From assembly GCF_011319465.1 (NCBI RefSeq), contig NZ_RCMB01000016.1:41750-105749 (forward strand): a DNA stretch of 64,000 bases. Reading direction: 5' to 3'. The DNA is from Candidatus Nitrosotalea sp. TS (lineage in GTDB: Archaea > Thermoproteota > Nitrososphaeria > Nitrososphaerales > Nitrosopumilaceae). The notes under the pieces are model-generated. The model had not been told where the DNA came from. It saw only the letters and a list, made by a program, of their open reading frames with translations, and did not search any database. Shown here in pieces: positions 1 through 9,709 of this stretch (position 1 is its first letter; the number at the start of each line of letters is the position of its first letter). A program made the position numbers and the translations under genes.

Positions 1-2487
1 AGCAATCTGCCTTGACTTGCAGTGCGGACACGCAAGCACCCCCTTTACCTCATGGGTCTCCACAAGTTTTTCCCACTTGCCGCAGCGCATGCATACAAGC
101 CTGTGTTTTGTTTTTACAAGCCTGGCTTTTACCAAGTCAAGCACCCCCTTGTCAAGATTGGCAGGAGAAGAATAGTATTTTGTGGTGTGATCAAGTATTG
201 GCTCTGCAAGTTTTGAGAAACTGTCAACTTCATACCACCGTGATGCGATACTGCCGTCCCGTATCTTCTCAAGTGTCCGAGCAGTTCCCTCCAGATCATA
301 CTTGTCGTGGAAGAGTTCCCGTAGCGCCTCCTTTGCAAGCACCGTGCTAGAATATCTCTCATAGAGAAACCTTGCAGACTTTCTGTCGTATACCGCCTCT
401 CTTCCCACGATTCCAAATTTTTTTGCAACACACCAAGTTCTCCAGTTTACGTTGTGTGTACCAGATAACGATGCGCGAACAATTGATTGCAGCTCATACT
501 TGTCTTTTAGTACAGCAAGTACAGACTCCTCGCCGATTCTCCCGTTTGACGATATCATGATGCGGTACGCATCAGACCTTGAGTCCACAAGGTATCCGCT
601 CTTTGCAGAAAGCATTGCAGAAAGAAGCGTGGCAATTGTTGCGTTTATCCTAGTCCCAAAGCACGCATGCATTACTATGGTATTTCTTGCACGCTGCGAT
701 TCCACAACAATTGTTTTCTCGTCTGGAATTGCATCCATCTTGAGGCTCTCAATTATCTTGTTTGCAAGTGGCTCCAGCTTTGTCTTGGTGCGATACAAAC
801 CAACCTTTCTTGCAGTGGCAAAATCAACTGGAATATTCTCCCCCTCCCAGTATGGAACATTTATTCCGGCAGACTGGACAGGTTCGACGTTTATCTTAAG
901 CGAGCTGTCATCAACGTTTAAGATTCTCCACTGCATCCCGCGCAACACAAAGACGTTTCCCGGATCCCCGTTGTCGCCAACAAACCTCTGGTCAAGGCTT
1001 CCGATTATTTTTTTGGAGACTGTATCGTGTACCTTGAATTTTAAAATGTCAGGAATTGTGGACAGGTTTTCAAAATAGTACCTAAACGAGCGCCCCCTTT
1101 TTTTAAACACCATCTCGTCTTTGTCAAAAAATACAATGGAACCATTGTGCAATATATCGAGCACGCCGAAGAGCTCATCAAGTGTTGTTTCCCGGAACGA
1201 GTACGCCTGGTTTATCATCTTTAGCGCAAAGTCAACTGGAACTGTTCCAAACTGCATTGTCATGCCAACCAAGTGATGTGCAAGAACATCTAGCGCGCCG
1301 TCATGGACTATCTGGTCCTCGATTGATTTTTCCCTAACGCGCTCAAGTATTGCAAGCGCCTCAAACTCGTCGTCGGCATTGTTGGTTACAATCAATCCCT
1401 TTGCAGACATGCCCCTGCTGTGCTTGCTTCTTCCAATTCTTTGCACAAGTTTTGAGACCTGCCTTGGAGAGCCATAGTGTATCACAAGCTCCACAGACCC
1501 AATGTCAAGTCCCAGCTCAAGCGACGATGTGCAAACAACGATTCCGGGTTTTCCCTCCCGCAGTGTCTCTTCTGTCTCTTCCCGAACCTGCTGTGAGAGA
1601 GATCCGTGGTGCATGTCTATTCGCAGACTAGACCTCTCCTTTAGAACAGATGCGAGATATTCCGACTCGCCTCGCGTATTTGTAAACAAGAGTACTGGTG
1701 AGTCAGCATAGTTCTTTGAAACATAATCTATGATGGAATCAACAACATCTGTAATGGTGCCATCAATGTATCTTACCTCAACGTCATACTTTCTAATTGA
1801 GCGATCCTCAATTATCTTGCATCTTCTTTTTGTCCCTACCACAAACTTGGCAGCCTCTGAAGTATTTCCTACTGTTGCAGACAAGCCAACCCGAGTTACG
1901 GAAAATTTTGTGTTTACCTGCAGCCGCTCAAGGCTCAGCGACAGCTGTGCGCCGCGCTCGTTTCCAAGCAATTCGTGCACTTCATCTATTACAATCCACT
2001 CTAGCTCGTCTAGCGCCTGCAGCATTCCCGGTTGCGTCAGCAAAATTATGATAGTCTCGGGAGTTGTTATCAATACATCTGGCGGATCAAGTGCAATCTT
2101 TTTTCGAACTGACTGTGACGTGTCCCCATGACGAATCTGAATTGTCAGTCCCTCGTTTTCCGCATACCCGATTACTCTACGAAAGACATCTCGGTTTAGT
2201 GCACGAAGCGGAGTGATGTATAATGTCTTAATCTTTCCATGTTTTTTTGACTTGGCAACTCTGTCAAAGATTGGAATTACCGCAGTCTCTGTCTTGCCAG
2301 AGCCTGTCGGCGCAATAACCAGAGAATCAATCTTTTGAGATATTACAGGAACAGCTTTTTTCTGAATCTCAGTTAGGTGCTCAAAACCAAGATTGCGAAA
2401 CTTGTTCTCTAACTCAAGCGGTAGATGAGGCGGATGATTCTGATTCTTTTGCCTGTCTTGTTCTAGATCGTTCGTATACCATTGCAC
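1..2487 (-). CDS. lhr: Lhr-type ATP-dependent helicase (3' part outside window)
   Basis: Superfamily 2 helicase of the Lhr family, a 3'-5' DNA or DNA-RNA unwinding enzyme linked to repair. I translated the reverse strand: Q motif-like TEIQKKAV, Walker A APTGSGKTET near residue 60, DEVH box in VIDEVHELLG, motif III LSATVG, and motif VI QRIGRSKH, followed by a long C-terminal region ending at the window edge in a zinc-ribbon-like CMRCGKW...CPHCKS. At least 829 codons are present and the C-terminus is cut off. The frame opens right after a TAG; the only starts are TTG at 2490 or GTG at 2487, both lying inside the small upstream ORF, so translation is probably coupled to it. No internal stop was seen. 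Confidence 0.93.
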   Translation of the reverse strand, partial: MQWYTNDLEQDRQKNQNHPPHLPLELENKFRNLGFEHLTEIQKKAVPVISQKIDSLVIAPTGSGKTETAVIPIFDRVAKSKKHGKIKTLYITPLRALNRDVFRRVIGYAENEGLTIQIRHGDTSQSVRKKIALDPPDVLITTPETIIILLTQPGMLQALDELEWIVIDEVHELLGNERGAQLSLSLERLQVNTKFSVTRVGLSATVGNTSEAAKFVVGTKRRCKIIEDRSIRKYDVEVRYIDGTITDVVDSIIDYVSKNYADSPVLLFTNTRGESEYLASVLKERSSLRIDMHHGSLSQQVREETEETLREGKPGIVVCTSSLELGLDIGSVELVIHYGSPRQVSKLVQRIGRSKHSRGMSAKGLIVTNNADDEFEALAILERVREKSIEDQIVHDGALDVLAHHLVGMTMQFGTVPVDFALKMINQAYSFRETTLDELFGVLDILHNGSIVFFDKDEMVFKKRGRSFRYYFENLSTIPDILKFKVHDTVSKKIIGSLDQRFVGDNGDPGNVFVLRGMQWRILNVDDSSLKINVEPVQSAGINVPYWEGENIPVDFATARKVGLYRTKTKLEPLANKIIESLKMDAIPDEKTIVVESQRARNTIVMHACFGTRINATIATLLSAMLSAKSGYLVDSRSDAYRIMISSNGRIGEESVLAVLKDKYELQSIVRASLSGTHNVNWRTWCVAKKFGIVGREAVYDRKSARFLYERYSSTVLAKEALRELFHDKYDLEGTARTLEKIRDGSIASRWYEVDSFSKLAEPILDHTTKYYSSPANLDKGVLDLVKARLVKTKHRLVCMRCGKWEKLVETHEVKGVLACPHCKSRQIA

Positions 2488-2551
2488 CAACTATACCAGC
2501 ACCAAATAAGATAACTGTGATAATCGGTATTTGATCGAAAATTCCTGCCAT
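2414..2551 (-). CDS. 45-residue single-pass membrane protein
   Basis: Short ORF starting MAGIFDQIPI with one hydrophobic segment (about residues 9-25, ITVILFGAGIVGAMV) followed by a basic then Ser/Glu-rich tail (YERSRTRQAKES). Its last 74 bases or so overlap the start of the lhr helicase gene in another frame. A TATA-like TATTTATC lies about 29 nt ahead of the ATG, so it appears to be the first, leaderless gene of the lhr transcript. Function unknown; it could be a real micro-protein or a leader used to couple helicase translation. The promoter position and a sensible membrane-protein composition favour a real gene. Confidence 0.6.
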   Translation of the reverse strand: MAGIFDQIPIITVILFGAGIVGAMVYERSRTRQAKESESSASSTA

Positions 2552-2570
2552 GAACCACGTTACAACCACA

Positions 2571-2580
2571 GTGATAAATA
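2571..2580 (-). promoter_or_regulatory. TATA box for the small-ORF/lhr transcript
   Basis: On the reverse strand this reads TATTTATCAC, 20-29 nt ahead of the ATG at 2551, the spacing expected for an archaeal leaderless transcript. Confidence 0.5.
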
Positions 2581-2582
2581 GC

Positions 2583-3230
2583 TTAAGGTGTTTCTACCAA
2601 GCCCTGCTCAGTAATACCATATGATATCTCCTTTTTTGCGCCAAATGCAGGCAACACCTGCGCAGAAAACTTGTTGCCCTCCTTTGTCAGCTTGATCTTT
2701 TTGTGGGTAAAGATGCTAATTGACTTGTCAAGGTTCTCAACATCCTGCTCGCCTGATCTTCGAACTACGTTGGTTATGACAACTGGGATCTTGTGTTGTA
2801 TGCAAAGCAAGCTAAGCGAGTGCATGTATTCCATGAATTTTACATGTTTTTCAAGTGATTTTGATTCTTTAGAGTATTCAAACGAGAACAAGTCGCTTAT
2901 GCTATCAATTACAACAAGAGAGGGATGCATGTCAGATATTTTTTCCAAGTTTGCAATCTGATCTGCAACATGTGTGACCCTTGCAATCATCAGGTTATCC
3001 AAAAGTTTGTGTTCAAGATCTTTTGCTCGCATTAGTTCAATCATTCTTTTAGGCTGAAAGCCACCAGTTGTATCCTGATAAATTATTTTTTCATGAATTG
3101 CGTTGGTGCAAATCTGCATTGCAAGCTGCGTCTTTCCGCTTCCACCTGGTCCAAAGATGTCTGTTATGATGCCACCAGCTATTCCCCCACCCAATAGACT
3201 GTCAAGTCCTGTCAGACCGGTTGAGATCAA
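2583..3230 (-). CDS. RadA/RadB-like RecA-family ATPase
   Basis: RecA/KaiC-fold ATPase of 215 residues, resembling archaeal RadA paralogs (RadB-like) that assist homologous recombination. Visible: TGLDSLLGGGI at the N-terminus, Walker A GPGGSGKT (about residues 27-34), Walker B LVVIDSISD (about 105-113). It lacks the N-terminal helix-hairpin-helix domain of full RadA, so it consists of the ATPase core only. Start is TTG at 3230; an in-frame TAG lies four codons upstream, so no longer start exists. It sits just upstream of the lhr transcript, suggesting a repair neighbourhood. Exact paralog identity is uncertain. Confidence 0.85.
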   Translation of the reverse strand: MISTGLTGLDSLLGGGIAGGIITDIFGPGGSGKTQLAMQICTNAIHEKIIYQDTTGGFQPKRMIELMRAKDLEHKLLDNLMIARVTHVADQIANLEKISDMHPSLVVIDSISDLFSFEYSKESKSLEKHVKFMEYMHSLSLLCIQHKIPVVITNVVRRSGEQDVENLDKSISIFTHKKIKLTKEGNKFSAQVLPAFGAKKEISYGITEQGLVETP

Positions 3231-3329
3231 ATCGATTGTCTAGAAAATACTGGAAATTAAATGGTATAAGTGATGATCGGGAAGGCTTTTATTTACGATT
3301 TCAAGCACTGGTGACAAGTGAATTATTGA

Positions 3330-3575
3330 TTGTCGCAACCACCGACGCAAAAACGACCTCTGACAACGCTGCAAAAAGGTGTTAACAAAAAGGTTACAGT
3401 CAGACTGAAAAGCGATATAGAATACAAAGGAAAGATGAACAATGTTGATTCATACATGAATTTAATCATGACAGATGCAGAAGAGCTCAGCGGGGGTAAA
3501 GTGGTTGCAAATTATGGTAGAGTTATCGTAAGAGGCAACAATGTACTTTTTATCAAACTAGAAAATGAGCTGTAA
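3330..3575 (+). CDS. Sm-like (LSm) archaeal RNA-binding protein
   Basis: 81-residue LSm protein that forms a ring-shaped oligomer binding U-rich RNA. The Sm1 region contains [15 protein letters not shown] and DSYMNLIM; the Sm2 region contains [14 protein letters not shown]. Start codon is TTG; an in-frame TGA immediately precedes it. A TATA-like TTTTATTT lies about 40 nt upstream and a GGTGA at about -20. Its TAA overlaps the ATG of metK by one base (TAATG), so the two genes are probably co-translated. Confidence 0.93.
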   Translation: MSQPPTQKRPLTTLQKGVNKKVTVRLKSDIEYKGKMNNVDSYMNLIMTDAEELSGGKVVANYGRVIVRGNNVLFIKLENEL

Positions 3576-4753
3576 TGACCCTGACAATGAAAGAAGCAGG
3601 TAGGAACTATCTCTTTACTTCAGAATCGGTTACCGAAGGTCATCCAGACAAGGTGTGCGATCAAGTCTCAGATGCAATTTTAGACGAGTTTCTAAAACAA
3701 GACCCAGATTCCAGAGTTGCAGTTGAGACCATGACAACTACAGGAATCGTTGTTGTTGCAGGAGAGGTTACATCAAAGGCAAGATTTGACATTCAAGATG
3801 TGGTCAGAAAAACAATCAAGGAGATAGGGTATAACGATCCCCTGTATGGTTTTGATGCAGACTCGTGCAGTGTCCTAGTTTCTATTCATTCACAAAGTCC
3901 TGACATCTCAATGGGAATCTCTGCAAATGACAACAAGGAGCAGGGAGCAGGAGACCAGGGATTGATGTTCGGATATGCGACAAACGAGACTTCAGAATTT
4001 ATGCCAATGCCGATAATGCTTGCCCACAAGCTTACCCAGCGTCTTGCAGAGGCAAGAAAGAAAAAGGAACTACCATGGGCAAGGCCTGACGGAAAATCGC
4101 AGGTTACAGTAGAGTACGAAGATGGCAAGCCAAAAAGAATAGAGGCAATTGTTGTTTCAACACAGCATTCCCCCGATGTTACAAATGAAGAGATAAAAAA
4201 AGAAATTATCGATAAAGTGATCAAGCCAGTCTGCGGCAACCTATGGAATGACAAGATAAAGATTCACGTCAACCCAACTGGAAGATTCGTAATCGGCGGA
4301 CCTCCAGGAGATGCTGGGCTTACTGGAAGAAAAATAATTGTGGACACTTATGGCGGTATGGGAAGACATGGCGGAGGAGCATTTTCCGGAAAAGATCCAT
4401 CAAAGGTAGATAGATCAGCATGTTACATGTGCAGATACATTGCAAAAAATATTGTAGCTGCAGGACTTGCAGAGCGCTGCGAGGTCCAAGTTGCATATGC
4501 AATAGGCGTGGCACAACCAGTTTCGCTCATGGTCAGCACATTTGGCACAAGCAAGATCCCAGAAGAGCAGATTGAGAACCTAGTCAGAAAACACTTTGAC
4601 ATGAGACCTGCTGCAATCATATCTCAACTGAAATTAAAAAGCCCAATCTACAGAAAGACTGCAGCATATGGACACTTTGGAAGAAACGAGGCAGAGTTTA
4701 CCTGGGAAAAAACAGACAAGGCAGATACTCTAAGAAAGGCGGCAGGCCTGTAG
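3575..4753 (+). CDS. metK: S-adenosylmethionine synthetase, bacterial/eukaryotic type
   Basis: Makes S-adenosylmethionine from methionine and ATP in the cytoplasm. 392 residues with family signatures [11 protein letters not shown] near residue 20, [12 protein letters not shown] near 243 and [16 protein letters not shown] near 268. These belong to the MetK family common to bacteria and eukaryotes, not the divergent archaeal MAT family. SAM also feeds the cobalamin methyltransferases coded in this window. The gene follows the LSm gene with a 1-nt overlap, and its 3' end overlaps the convergent NmrA-like gene by 24 nt. Confidence 0.95.
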   Translation: MTLTMKEAGRNYLFTSESVTEGHPDKVCDQVSDAILDEFLKQDPDSRVAVETMTTTGIVVVAGEVTSKARFDIQDVVRKTIKEIGYNDPLYGFDADSCSVLVSIHSQSPDISMGISANDNKEQGAGDQGLMFGYATNETSEFMPMPIMLAHKLTQRLAEARKKKELPWARPDGKSQVTVEYEDGKPKRIEAIVVSTQHSPDVTNEEIKKEIIDKVIKPVCGNLWNDKIKIHVNPTGRFVIGGPPGDAGLTGRKIIVDTYGGMGRHGGGAFSGKDPSKVDRSACYMCRYIAKNIVAAGLAERCEVQVAYAIGVAQPVSLMVSTFGTSKIPEEQIENLVRKHFDMRPAAIISQLKLKSPIYRKTAAYGHFGRNEAEFTWEKTDKADTLRKAAGL

Positions 4754-5591
4754 CATATCTCCATATTTTGTGAATTCAATTCCTGAAATATCAACTAGTT
4801 TTTTGTGATTCCCAATATAGTCGCCCACCAAGATGCTAAGATCATCTACTCCAAACTGCGAGTCACTTGAGGAAAGCGCATCATGGTATGCCTGCTCAAA
4901 GTCAACATGCCGTATCTGTGCCTTGGCACCTACCAAGTCTTTTACAAATTTATTGTACGTTACAACCTGCGGGCCTACAAGGTCAATTATTTTTTTGGAG
5001 AACTGCTTTGCAGATATGGCTTTTGTTACAACTTGTGCCACGTCTGATACCAAGACAGGTTGCAGCCTATATTTCCCAGATCCTGCTATTACAACAGAGC
5101 CTTTACGCATCTGGCCTGCAAGTATCTGCGAGAGCGGATCATTTTTGCCCATGATATATGATGGCCGAAATATCGTGTAATCAAGTCCTGACTTTACAAT
5201 CTCTTGTTCTGCTTTGAATTTTGATATAAAATATCCAAGCGTAGATTTTTTGTCAACACCAAGACCGCTTAGATAAATTATTTTTTTGATTCCAGCCTTT
5301 TTGCATAACGCAACAGCATTTCTTGTAAGGTTGACATTTACAGCATCATAGCTAGAATCTGCTGTTTGTCTTCCCTTTCCAATAAAATGCAAAAGTGCCA
5401 CAGATCCCTTGACGGAACCCGTAAGGGAAGACTCGGCAAGGTTTTCTGATATAACAACCTGTCCAAAATCAACTGTCTTTTTTCCGCCCTTTCGTACTAT
5501 TGGTACAACCTCAAACCCATTTTTTGCAAGAAACCTACCAACGTTTTTTCCCACAAACCCATTGGCGTCCAGAGATGGCTATTGTATCCAT
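4730..5591 (-). CDS. NmrA/NDUFA9-like NAD(P)-binding protein, frameshifted near the start
   Basis: Atypical short-chain dehydrogenase-like protein (NmrA/NDUFA9 group). The long open frame begins at GTG 5554, but just upstream in another frame lies MDTIAISG, beginning at ATG 5591. Joining them across one extra base at about 5566-5568 gives the dinucleotide-binding motif ISGANGFVG, so the intact gene would be 4730-5591 with 286 residues. Later motifs fit the family: [10 protein letters not shown] with a strand-plus-substrate region, FRPSYIMG, and VLVSDVAQ. Substrate is unknown. It is divergent from dnaJ and convergent with metK. The break is probably a sequence error rather than decay. Confidence 0.8.
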
Positions 5592-5613
5592 ATACACCCA
5601 CAATACATCCGAC

Positions 5614-5623
5614 AAATTAATTT
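5614..5623 (+). promoter_or_regulatory. TATA box of the dnaJ-like gene
   Basis: AAATTAATTT lies 26-35 nt ahead of the TTG at 5649. It sits in the short divergent spacer between the NmrA-like gene and the DnaJ gene. Confidence 0.4.
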
Positions 5624-5648
5624 TGGTGCTGCTCTAATCTCTAGATAC

Positions 5649-6113
5649 TTGAAGAACCTGTCTGACTGCTATCAGATTTTGGGCGTACAAAAAGGAGCAT
5701 CACAGAAGGAGATCAAGAATGCATACAGGCAACTCTCGCTCAAGTACCACCCAGACAGGAACAAGACAGATGCAAGTGGAGAAAAATTCAAGCAGATTAC
5801 AGAGGCATATCAGTTGCTTCGGCGCGAGGAAAAGTCAAAGACAAAGGTCTCTGAGAAAGACGTTGAGGCAAACTATACACAGTTTTGGACAAAGTATGAC
5901 GGCAGCAAGATGAATGACAACTTTAATTTTGGGCCCAACTTTACAGGATTCAAAAATCCATTTGGTGCAAGCGTACAAGAAGAGTACAGCCATTTTCGGG
6001 AAAAGGCATCTTCCTTTAAGAGTACACACATCATACTTTACGGCGGCCTTGGCCTTATTGCGCTAGTGGATAATAATGGCTACCATATTCAAGTGATATC
6101 ACATAAGGATTAA
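5649..6113 (+). CDS. Short DnaJ-domain protein
   Basis: J-domain co-chaperone of about 154 residues. The J domain occupies residues 3-65: [12 protein letters not shown], helix II, then the HPD motif in KYHPDRNKT needed to stimulate Hsp70 ATPase. There is no G/F-rich or CxxCxGxG zinc region, so it is a type III J protein. A hydrophobic stretch near the C-terminus ([15 protein letters not shown]) may anchor it in the membrane. The frame is open far upstream, but that part is an antisense shadow of the NmrA-like gene; TTG 5649 begins exactly at the J domain and follows a TATA-like sequence. Confidence 0.87.
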   Translation: MKNLSDCYQILGVQKGASQKEIKNAYRQLSLKYHPDRNKTDASGEKFKQITEAYQLLRREEKSKTKVSEKDVEANYTQFWTKYDGSKMNDNFNFGPNFTGFKNPFGASVQEEYSHFREKASSFKSTHIILYGGLGLIALVDNNGYHIQVISHKD

Positions 6114-6136
6114 TACAGAAAAAAATAATCACCCAC

Positions 6137-7231
6137 ATGGAATCTGACTCTGTTCCAAAGGGAAAGATGCGAACAGGATACACCACCGGAACTTCGGCAA
6201 CTGCAGGGGCAAAGGCAGGAGTACTTGCAATTTTAAATCAAGAAAAGATAGGCCTCATCGATATTACACTACCAAAAAAATCCAAGATCCAAATAAAGGT
6301 TGAAAAATGTGAATTTGACAACCAGTCTGCTCACTGTTACGTGATAAAAGACGGGGGAGACGATCCAGATGTTACCCACGGTGCAGAGATACACACCAAT
6401 GTTTCACTTACAGCCAATGTAGGAAAAATAGAGATAGACGGGGGTGATGGGGTGGGCAGGGTGACAAAGCCAGGCCTTGGCCTAGAGGTTGGCTCTGCTG
6501 CAATAAACCCAACACCGAAAAAAATGATCACAGAAAACATTACCGAAATAGCACAAGACCTTCTCAAAAAAAATGGGATCAAGGTTCTCATATCAGTGCC
6601 AAAGGGAAAGGAGCTTGCGCCAAAGACTGATAACCCAAGGCTTGGCATCTTGGGTGGCATCTCAATTCTTGGCACAAGCGGAATTGTTGTTCCATATTCC
6701 ACTGCCTCGTTTGCAGCATCAATTAGACAAAGCATCGACGTTACAATTGCAATGGGAAATGATACGGTAGTGTTGACAACAGGAGGTAGAAGCGAAGATT
6801 ACGCAAGAAGTATAATCACTTTACCAGACCACTGCTTTGTCCAGATGGGAGACTTTTCAGGATATACTGTACAGCAATGCGCAAAAAAGGGAATCAAAAA
6901 GGCATATGTCGCAGGCTTTATTGGAAAATTAACCAAGATGGGCATGGGCGTAAAGCAGACCCATGTCAAGGGCTCTAAGGTAGACATGGAGTTTCTTGCA
7001 GATCTTGCGCAAAAATGCAATGCATCAGATGATACCATACAGGAAATAAAAAAAGCAAACACGGCAAGACATGTCTTTGAGATAGTGTCAGGCAAAGACC
7101 TCAAGGGGTATTTCGATCTTGTCTGCGCCCAAGTGTACAACCAACTACGAAAACATTCCGAGGAAAAATTCGATATCGACGTAATCATGTTTGACTTTGA
7201 CGGAAACACAATAGGCAAGTATCCAAGATAG
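6137..7231 (+). CDS. cbiD: Cobalt-precorrin-5B C1-methyltransferase CbiD
   Basis: Anaerobic cobalamin pathway enzyme that methylates C1 of cobalt-precorrin-5B using SAM. 364 residues, the usual family length, with the N-terminal signature RTGYTTGTSATAGAKAG, the DGGDDPDVTHG motif and the central DGGDGVGRVTKPGLGL segment. It opens a same-strand run with cbiG, cbiX and cbiC; spacings are 16 nt and then short overlaps, indicating one operon. No in-frame damage here, unlike the next gene. Confidence 0.95.
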   Translation: MESDSVPKGKMRTGYTTGTSATAGAKAGVLAILNQEKIGLIDITLPKKSKIQIKVEKCEFDNQSAHCYVIKDGGDDPDVTHGAEIHTNVSLTANVGKIEIDGGDGVGRVTKPGLGLEVGSAAINPTPKKMITENITEIAQDLLKKNGIKVLISVPKGKELAPKTDNPRLGILGGISILGTSGIVVPYSTASFAASIRQSIDVTIAMGNDTVVLTTGGRSEDYARSIITLPDHCFVQMGDFSGYTVQQCAKKGIKKAYVAGFIGKLTKMGMGVKQTHVKGSKVDMEFLADLAQKCNASDDTIQEIKKANTARHVFEIVSGKDLKGYFDLVCAQVYNQLRKHSEEKFDIDVIMFDFDGNTIGKYPR

Positions 7232-7247
7232 TAACAGATATGTTCAC

Positions 7248-8331
7248 TTGGAAAAGAGGCAATTTGTGGATACCGTAGCAATTATTGCCATTACAAAAAA
7301 TGGAATCGAGATAGCTAAAAACTTGAAGAGCAAGTTTTCAGACTGGCAGGTCTTTGTCCCTTCCAAGTTTTCAAACAATGATTCCAACATCAACTGGTTT
7401 GAGGATTCCACCACGGAAAAAATAGGAGAGCTGTTCAAAAAATATAATGCGCTTGTCTGCATCTTCTCGCTTGGTGCCGTAATACGCCTGGTTGCCCCCC
7501 ACATGAAGGACAAAAAGACAGATCCTGCAGTGGTCGTAGTCGATGATACGGCCAAGTTTGTGATAAGCACGTTATCAGGACATCTTGGAGGGGCAAACAA
7601 GTTGTCAGAAGACATTGCAGGAATTCTTGGCGCAACTCCTGTCATTACAACGGCTGCTGATGTCAACAAGACAATTGCAGTAGACTTGGTAGGAAAGGAG
7701 TTTGGCTGGAAGATTGACGATGATTCAACGGTAACAAAGATTAGCGCATTTATGGTAAACGAAGAAAAAATCGGTCTCTTCCAAGATGCCAGGAGAAAAA
7801 GATTGGTGGGCGCCAAAAAAAGAGCTTCCAAAAAATGTCCACCAATATGCAAGCTTGGATGATATGTCCAAGTCAGACTGCAAGGGATTTTTGATAATCT
7901 CAGACAAGACAATACCATACCCACAGATACTAGAGCGCTCAGTGATATACAGACCAAAGACTCTGGTGGTAGGTGTAGGCCTACACTGGGATACAAGCAA
8001 GGATACTATCAAAGAGGGCCTAGAGTTTTGCCTCTCAAAGTACAGCCTCAGCCCCAAGTCAGTTGCCAGGTTTTCATCAATCAAAAAGGAAGCCCAAGTA
8101 GCAGGGCTGCGCGAGATTGCAGAAGAGATGCAGGTTTCAGTGGATTATTATGAAAAGCAAGACCTGGCAGGAATTGCAATACCAAACCCTTCAGATGTTG
8201 TCAAAAACTTTGAGGGAACCCCAAGCGTGTCGGAGGCTTCTGCAATCAAGAGCTCAGGCGGCACACTGGTGGTTGAAAAGCAGAAATTTCCCCCAAATCT
8301 TACCATTGCAATTGCGAGGATATCAAAATGA
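7248..8331 (+). CDS. cbiG: Cobalt-precorrin-5A hydrolase CbiG, frameshifted
   Basis: CbiG opens the delta-lactone ring of cobalt-precorrin-5A. The N-terminal part (7248-7862 frame) has SLGAVIRLVAPHMKDKK and STLSGHLGGAN; the C-terminal part (7786-8331 frame) has VVGVGLHWDT, corresponding to the CbiG C-terminal domain and ending GTLVVEKQKFP. The frames join if one C is removed at 7789-7790 (GATGCCAGG to GATGCAGG), giving QDAGEKDWW and a protein near 360 residues, as expected. Start is TTG 7248. The stop overlaps the ATG of the next gene by 4 nt. Probably a sequence error, not a pseudogene. Confidence 0.9.
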
Positions 8332-9074
8332 AACGAGGACTGCTGATAATTGACAGGGGTAGCCACGAAGATGATGTAAAACATGAGCTCCAATACATAT
8401 GCGATAAAGTAAAGCAAAAAGGAAACTATCACTTCTCAGATTATTGTTTTCTTGAAGTGGTCCCGCCATATATCGAGGAAGGCATCAACACATGCCTGTC
8501 CACAGAGATTGATTCGCTTACCATAGTTCCATATTTTCTGTACCCCGGGAGAAAGGTGAAGGCAGCTGTTGACACTGCCATAAAGTTCCAATCAAAGACC
8601 AAAGTGAAGCTAGCCATATCAAAGCCCATGAGCTTGCACAAGTCACTGATAAAACTAGTAGACGAAAAGATACAGACCATACTTGAAAAAAACAAGGTTA
8701 CAGCTGCAAGAAATGGCACAGACATACTGATAATTGGACATGGAAGCAAGGATCCAGACGCAAGATCGTCCCTAAAATATGTAGCAGATGGATTAGAGCC
8801 ACTGTACAGAAACGTCAACTATTGTTTTCTGGAAATAGAAGAGCCCAACATACAGCAGGGAATAGACACATGTGCAAAAAACAATCCAGAAGTTCTTGTC
8901 GTGGTGCCATACTTTTTGCACAAGGGAGCACATGTAAAGCGCGACATTTACGAAGACCTCAATCCCGCAATCGCAAGCTCTGGCATAAAAAAAATATTTC
9001 TCTCCGATCATCTTGGAACAGACGATAAAATGGTTGACTTGGTGCTTGAGAGGGCAAAGGAGGTAGAGAGATGA
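8328..9074 (+). CDS. cbiX: Two-domain sirohydrochlorin cobaltochelatase (CbiX type)
   Basis: Inserts cobalt into sirohydrochlorin at the start of anaerobic corrin synthesis. 248 residues containing two tandem CbiX repeats: residues 1-120 (LLIIDRGSHEDD, EVVPPYIEEGI, VPYFLYPGRKV) and 128-245 (LIIGHGSKDPDA, EIEEPNIQQGI, VPYFLHKGAHV). Many archaea have a single-domain form. In the first repeat the usual metal-binding His of GHGS is replaced (DRGS) and the second His of FLxxGxHV is missing, so the C-terminal half likely carries catalysis. Overlaps cbiG and cbiC by 4 nt each. Confidence 0.88.
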   Translation: MKRGLLIIDRGSHEDDVKHELQYICDKVKQKGNYHFSDYCFLEVVPPYIEEGINTCLSTEIDSLTIVPYFLYPGRKVKAAVDTAIKFQSKTKVKLAISKPMSLHKSLIKLVDEKIQTILEKNKVTAARNGTDILIIGHGSKDPDARSSLKYVADGLEPLYRNVNYCFLEIEEPNIQQGIDTCAKNNPEVLVVVPYFLHKGAHVKRDIYEDLNPAIASSGIKKIFLSDHLGTDDKMVDLVLERAKEVER

Positions 9075-9709
9075 TCACGCCAAAGGGCCAGTCAATAGAG
9101 GACAAGAGCATGGAAATAATAGAATCTGAGCTTGGGGCACATCCTTACAGTCCTGACGAATGGACAATAGTGAAGCGAGTCATACACTCTACGGCAGACT
9201 TTGACTTTGCAAAAGATAACAAGATAATTTTTCACAAGCAGGCAATAGAGAATGGAACTGCCGCACTCAAGCGTGGATGCAATGTTATAGTAGATGTCAA
9301 TGGAGTGGTAGGACTGTTAAACAAGGATAATCTTGGCAAGTTTTCAAACAAGGTAATCTGCGGCATATCAGATCCTGCAGTGGTAGAAGAGGCAAAAAAA
9401 CTCAACAAGACCCGGGCCCAGACTGCGATGCGAATGGCTGCAAAAGAGATGGATGGAGGAATAGTAGCAATAGGAAATGCACCCACAGCACTCCAAGAAG
9501 TGATACAGATGGTAAAGGAGGGAGTGACAAGGCCTGCACTGGTTGTTGGCATACCTGTTGGGTTTGTCTGCGCCGCAGAATCAAAAGAAGAGCTGTACAA
9601 TTCCGATATCGTATACATCACAAATCTTGGCCGCAAGGGAGGCAGCCCATGTGCGTCTGCAATCCTAAATGCACTGTATATTGTCCTAAAACAAAAATTA
9701 TCTTCTTGA
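9071..9709 (+). CDS. cbiC: Cobalt-precorrin-8 methylmutase CbiC
   Basis: Moves the methyl group from C11 to C12 to give cobyrinate. 212 residues with RVIHSTADFDF near residue 36, containing the catalytic His, ENGTAALKRG, and the glycine-rich GIPVGFVCAAESKEEL near the end. The ATG overlaps the stop of cbiX by 4 nt, so it is the last gene of the cbiD-G-X-C run. It overlaps the convergent cbiA gene by 12 nt. Confidence 0.95.
   Translation: MITPKGQSIEDKSMEIIESELGAHPYSPDEWTIVKRVIHSTADFDFAKDNKIIFHKQAIENGTAALKRGCNVIVDVNGVVGLLNKDNLGKFSNKVICGISDPAVVEEAKKLNKTRAQTAMRMAAKEMDGGIVAIGNAPTALQEVIQMVKEGVTRPALVVGIPVGFVCAAESKEELYNSDIVYITNLGRKGGSPCASAILNALYIVLKQKLSS

Noticed and set aside
5409..5648. Upstream extension of the DnaJ frame
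   Set aside because: It is antisense to the NmrA-like gene and the J domain begins at TTG 5649.
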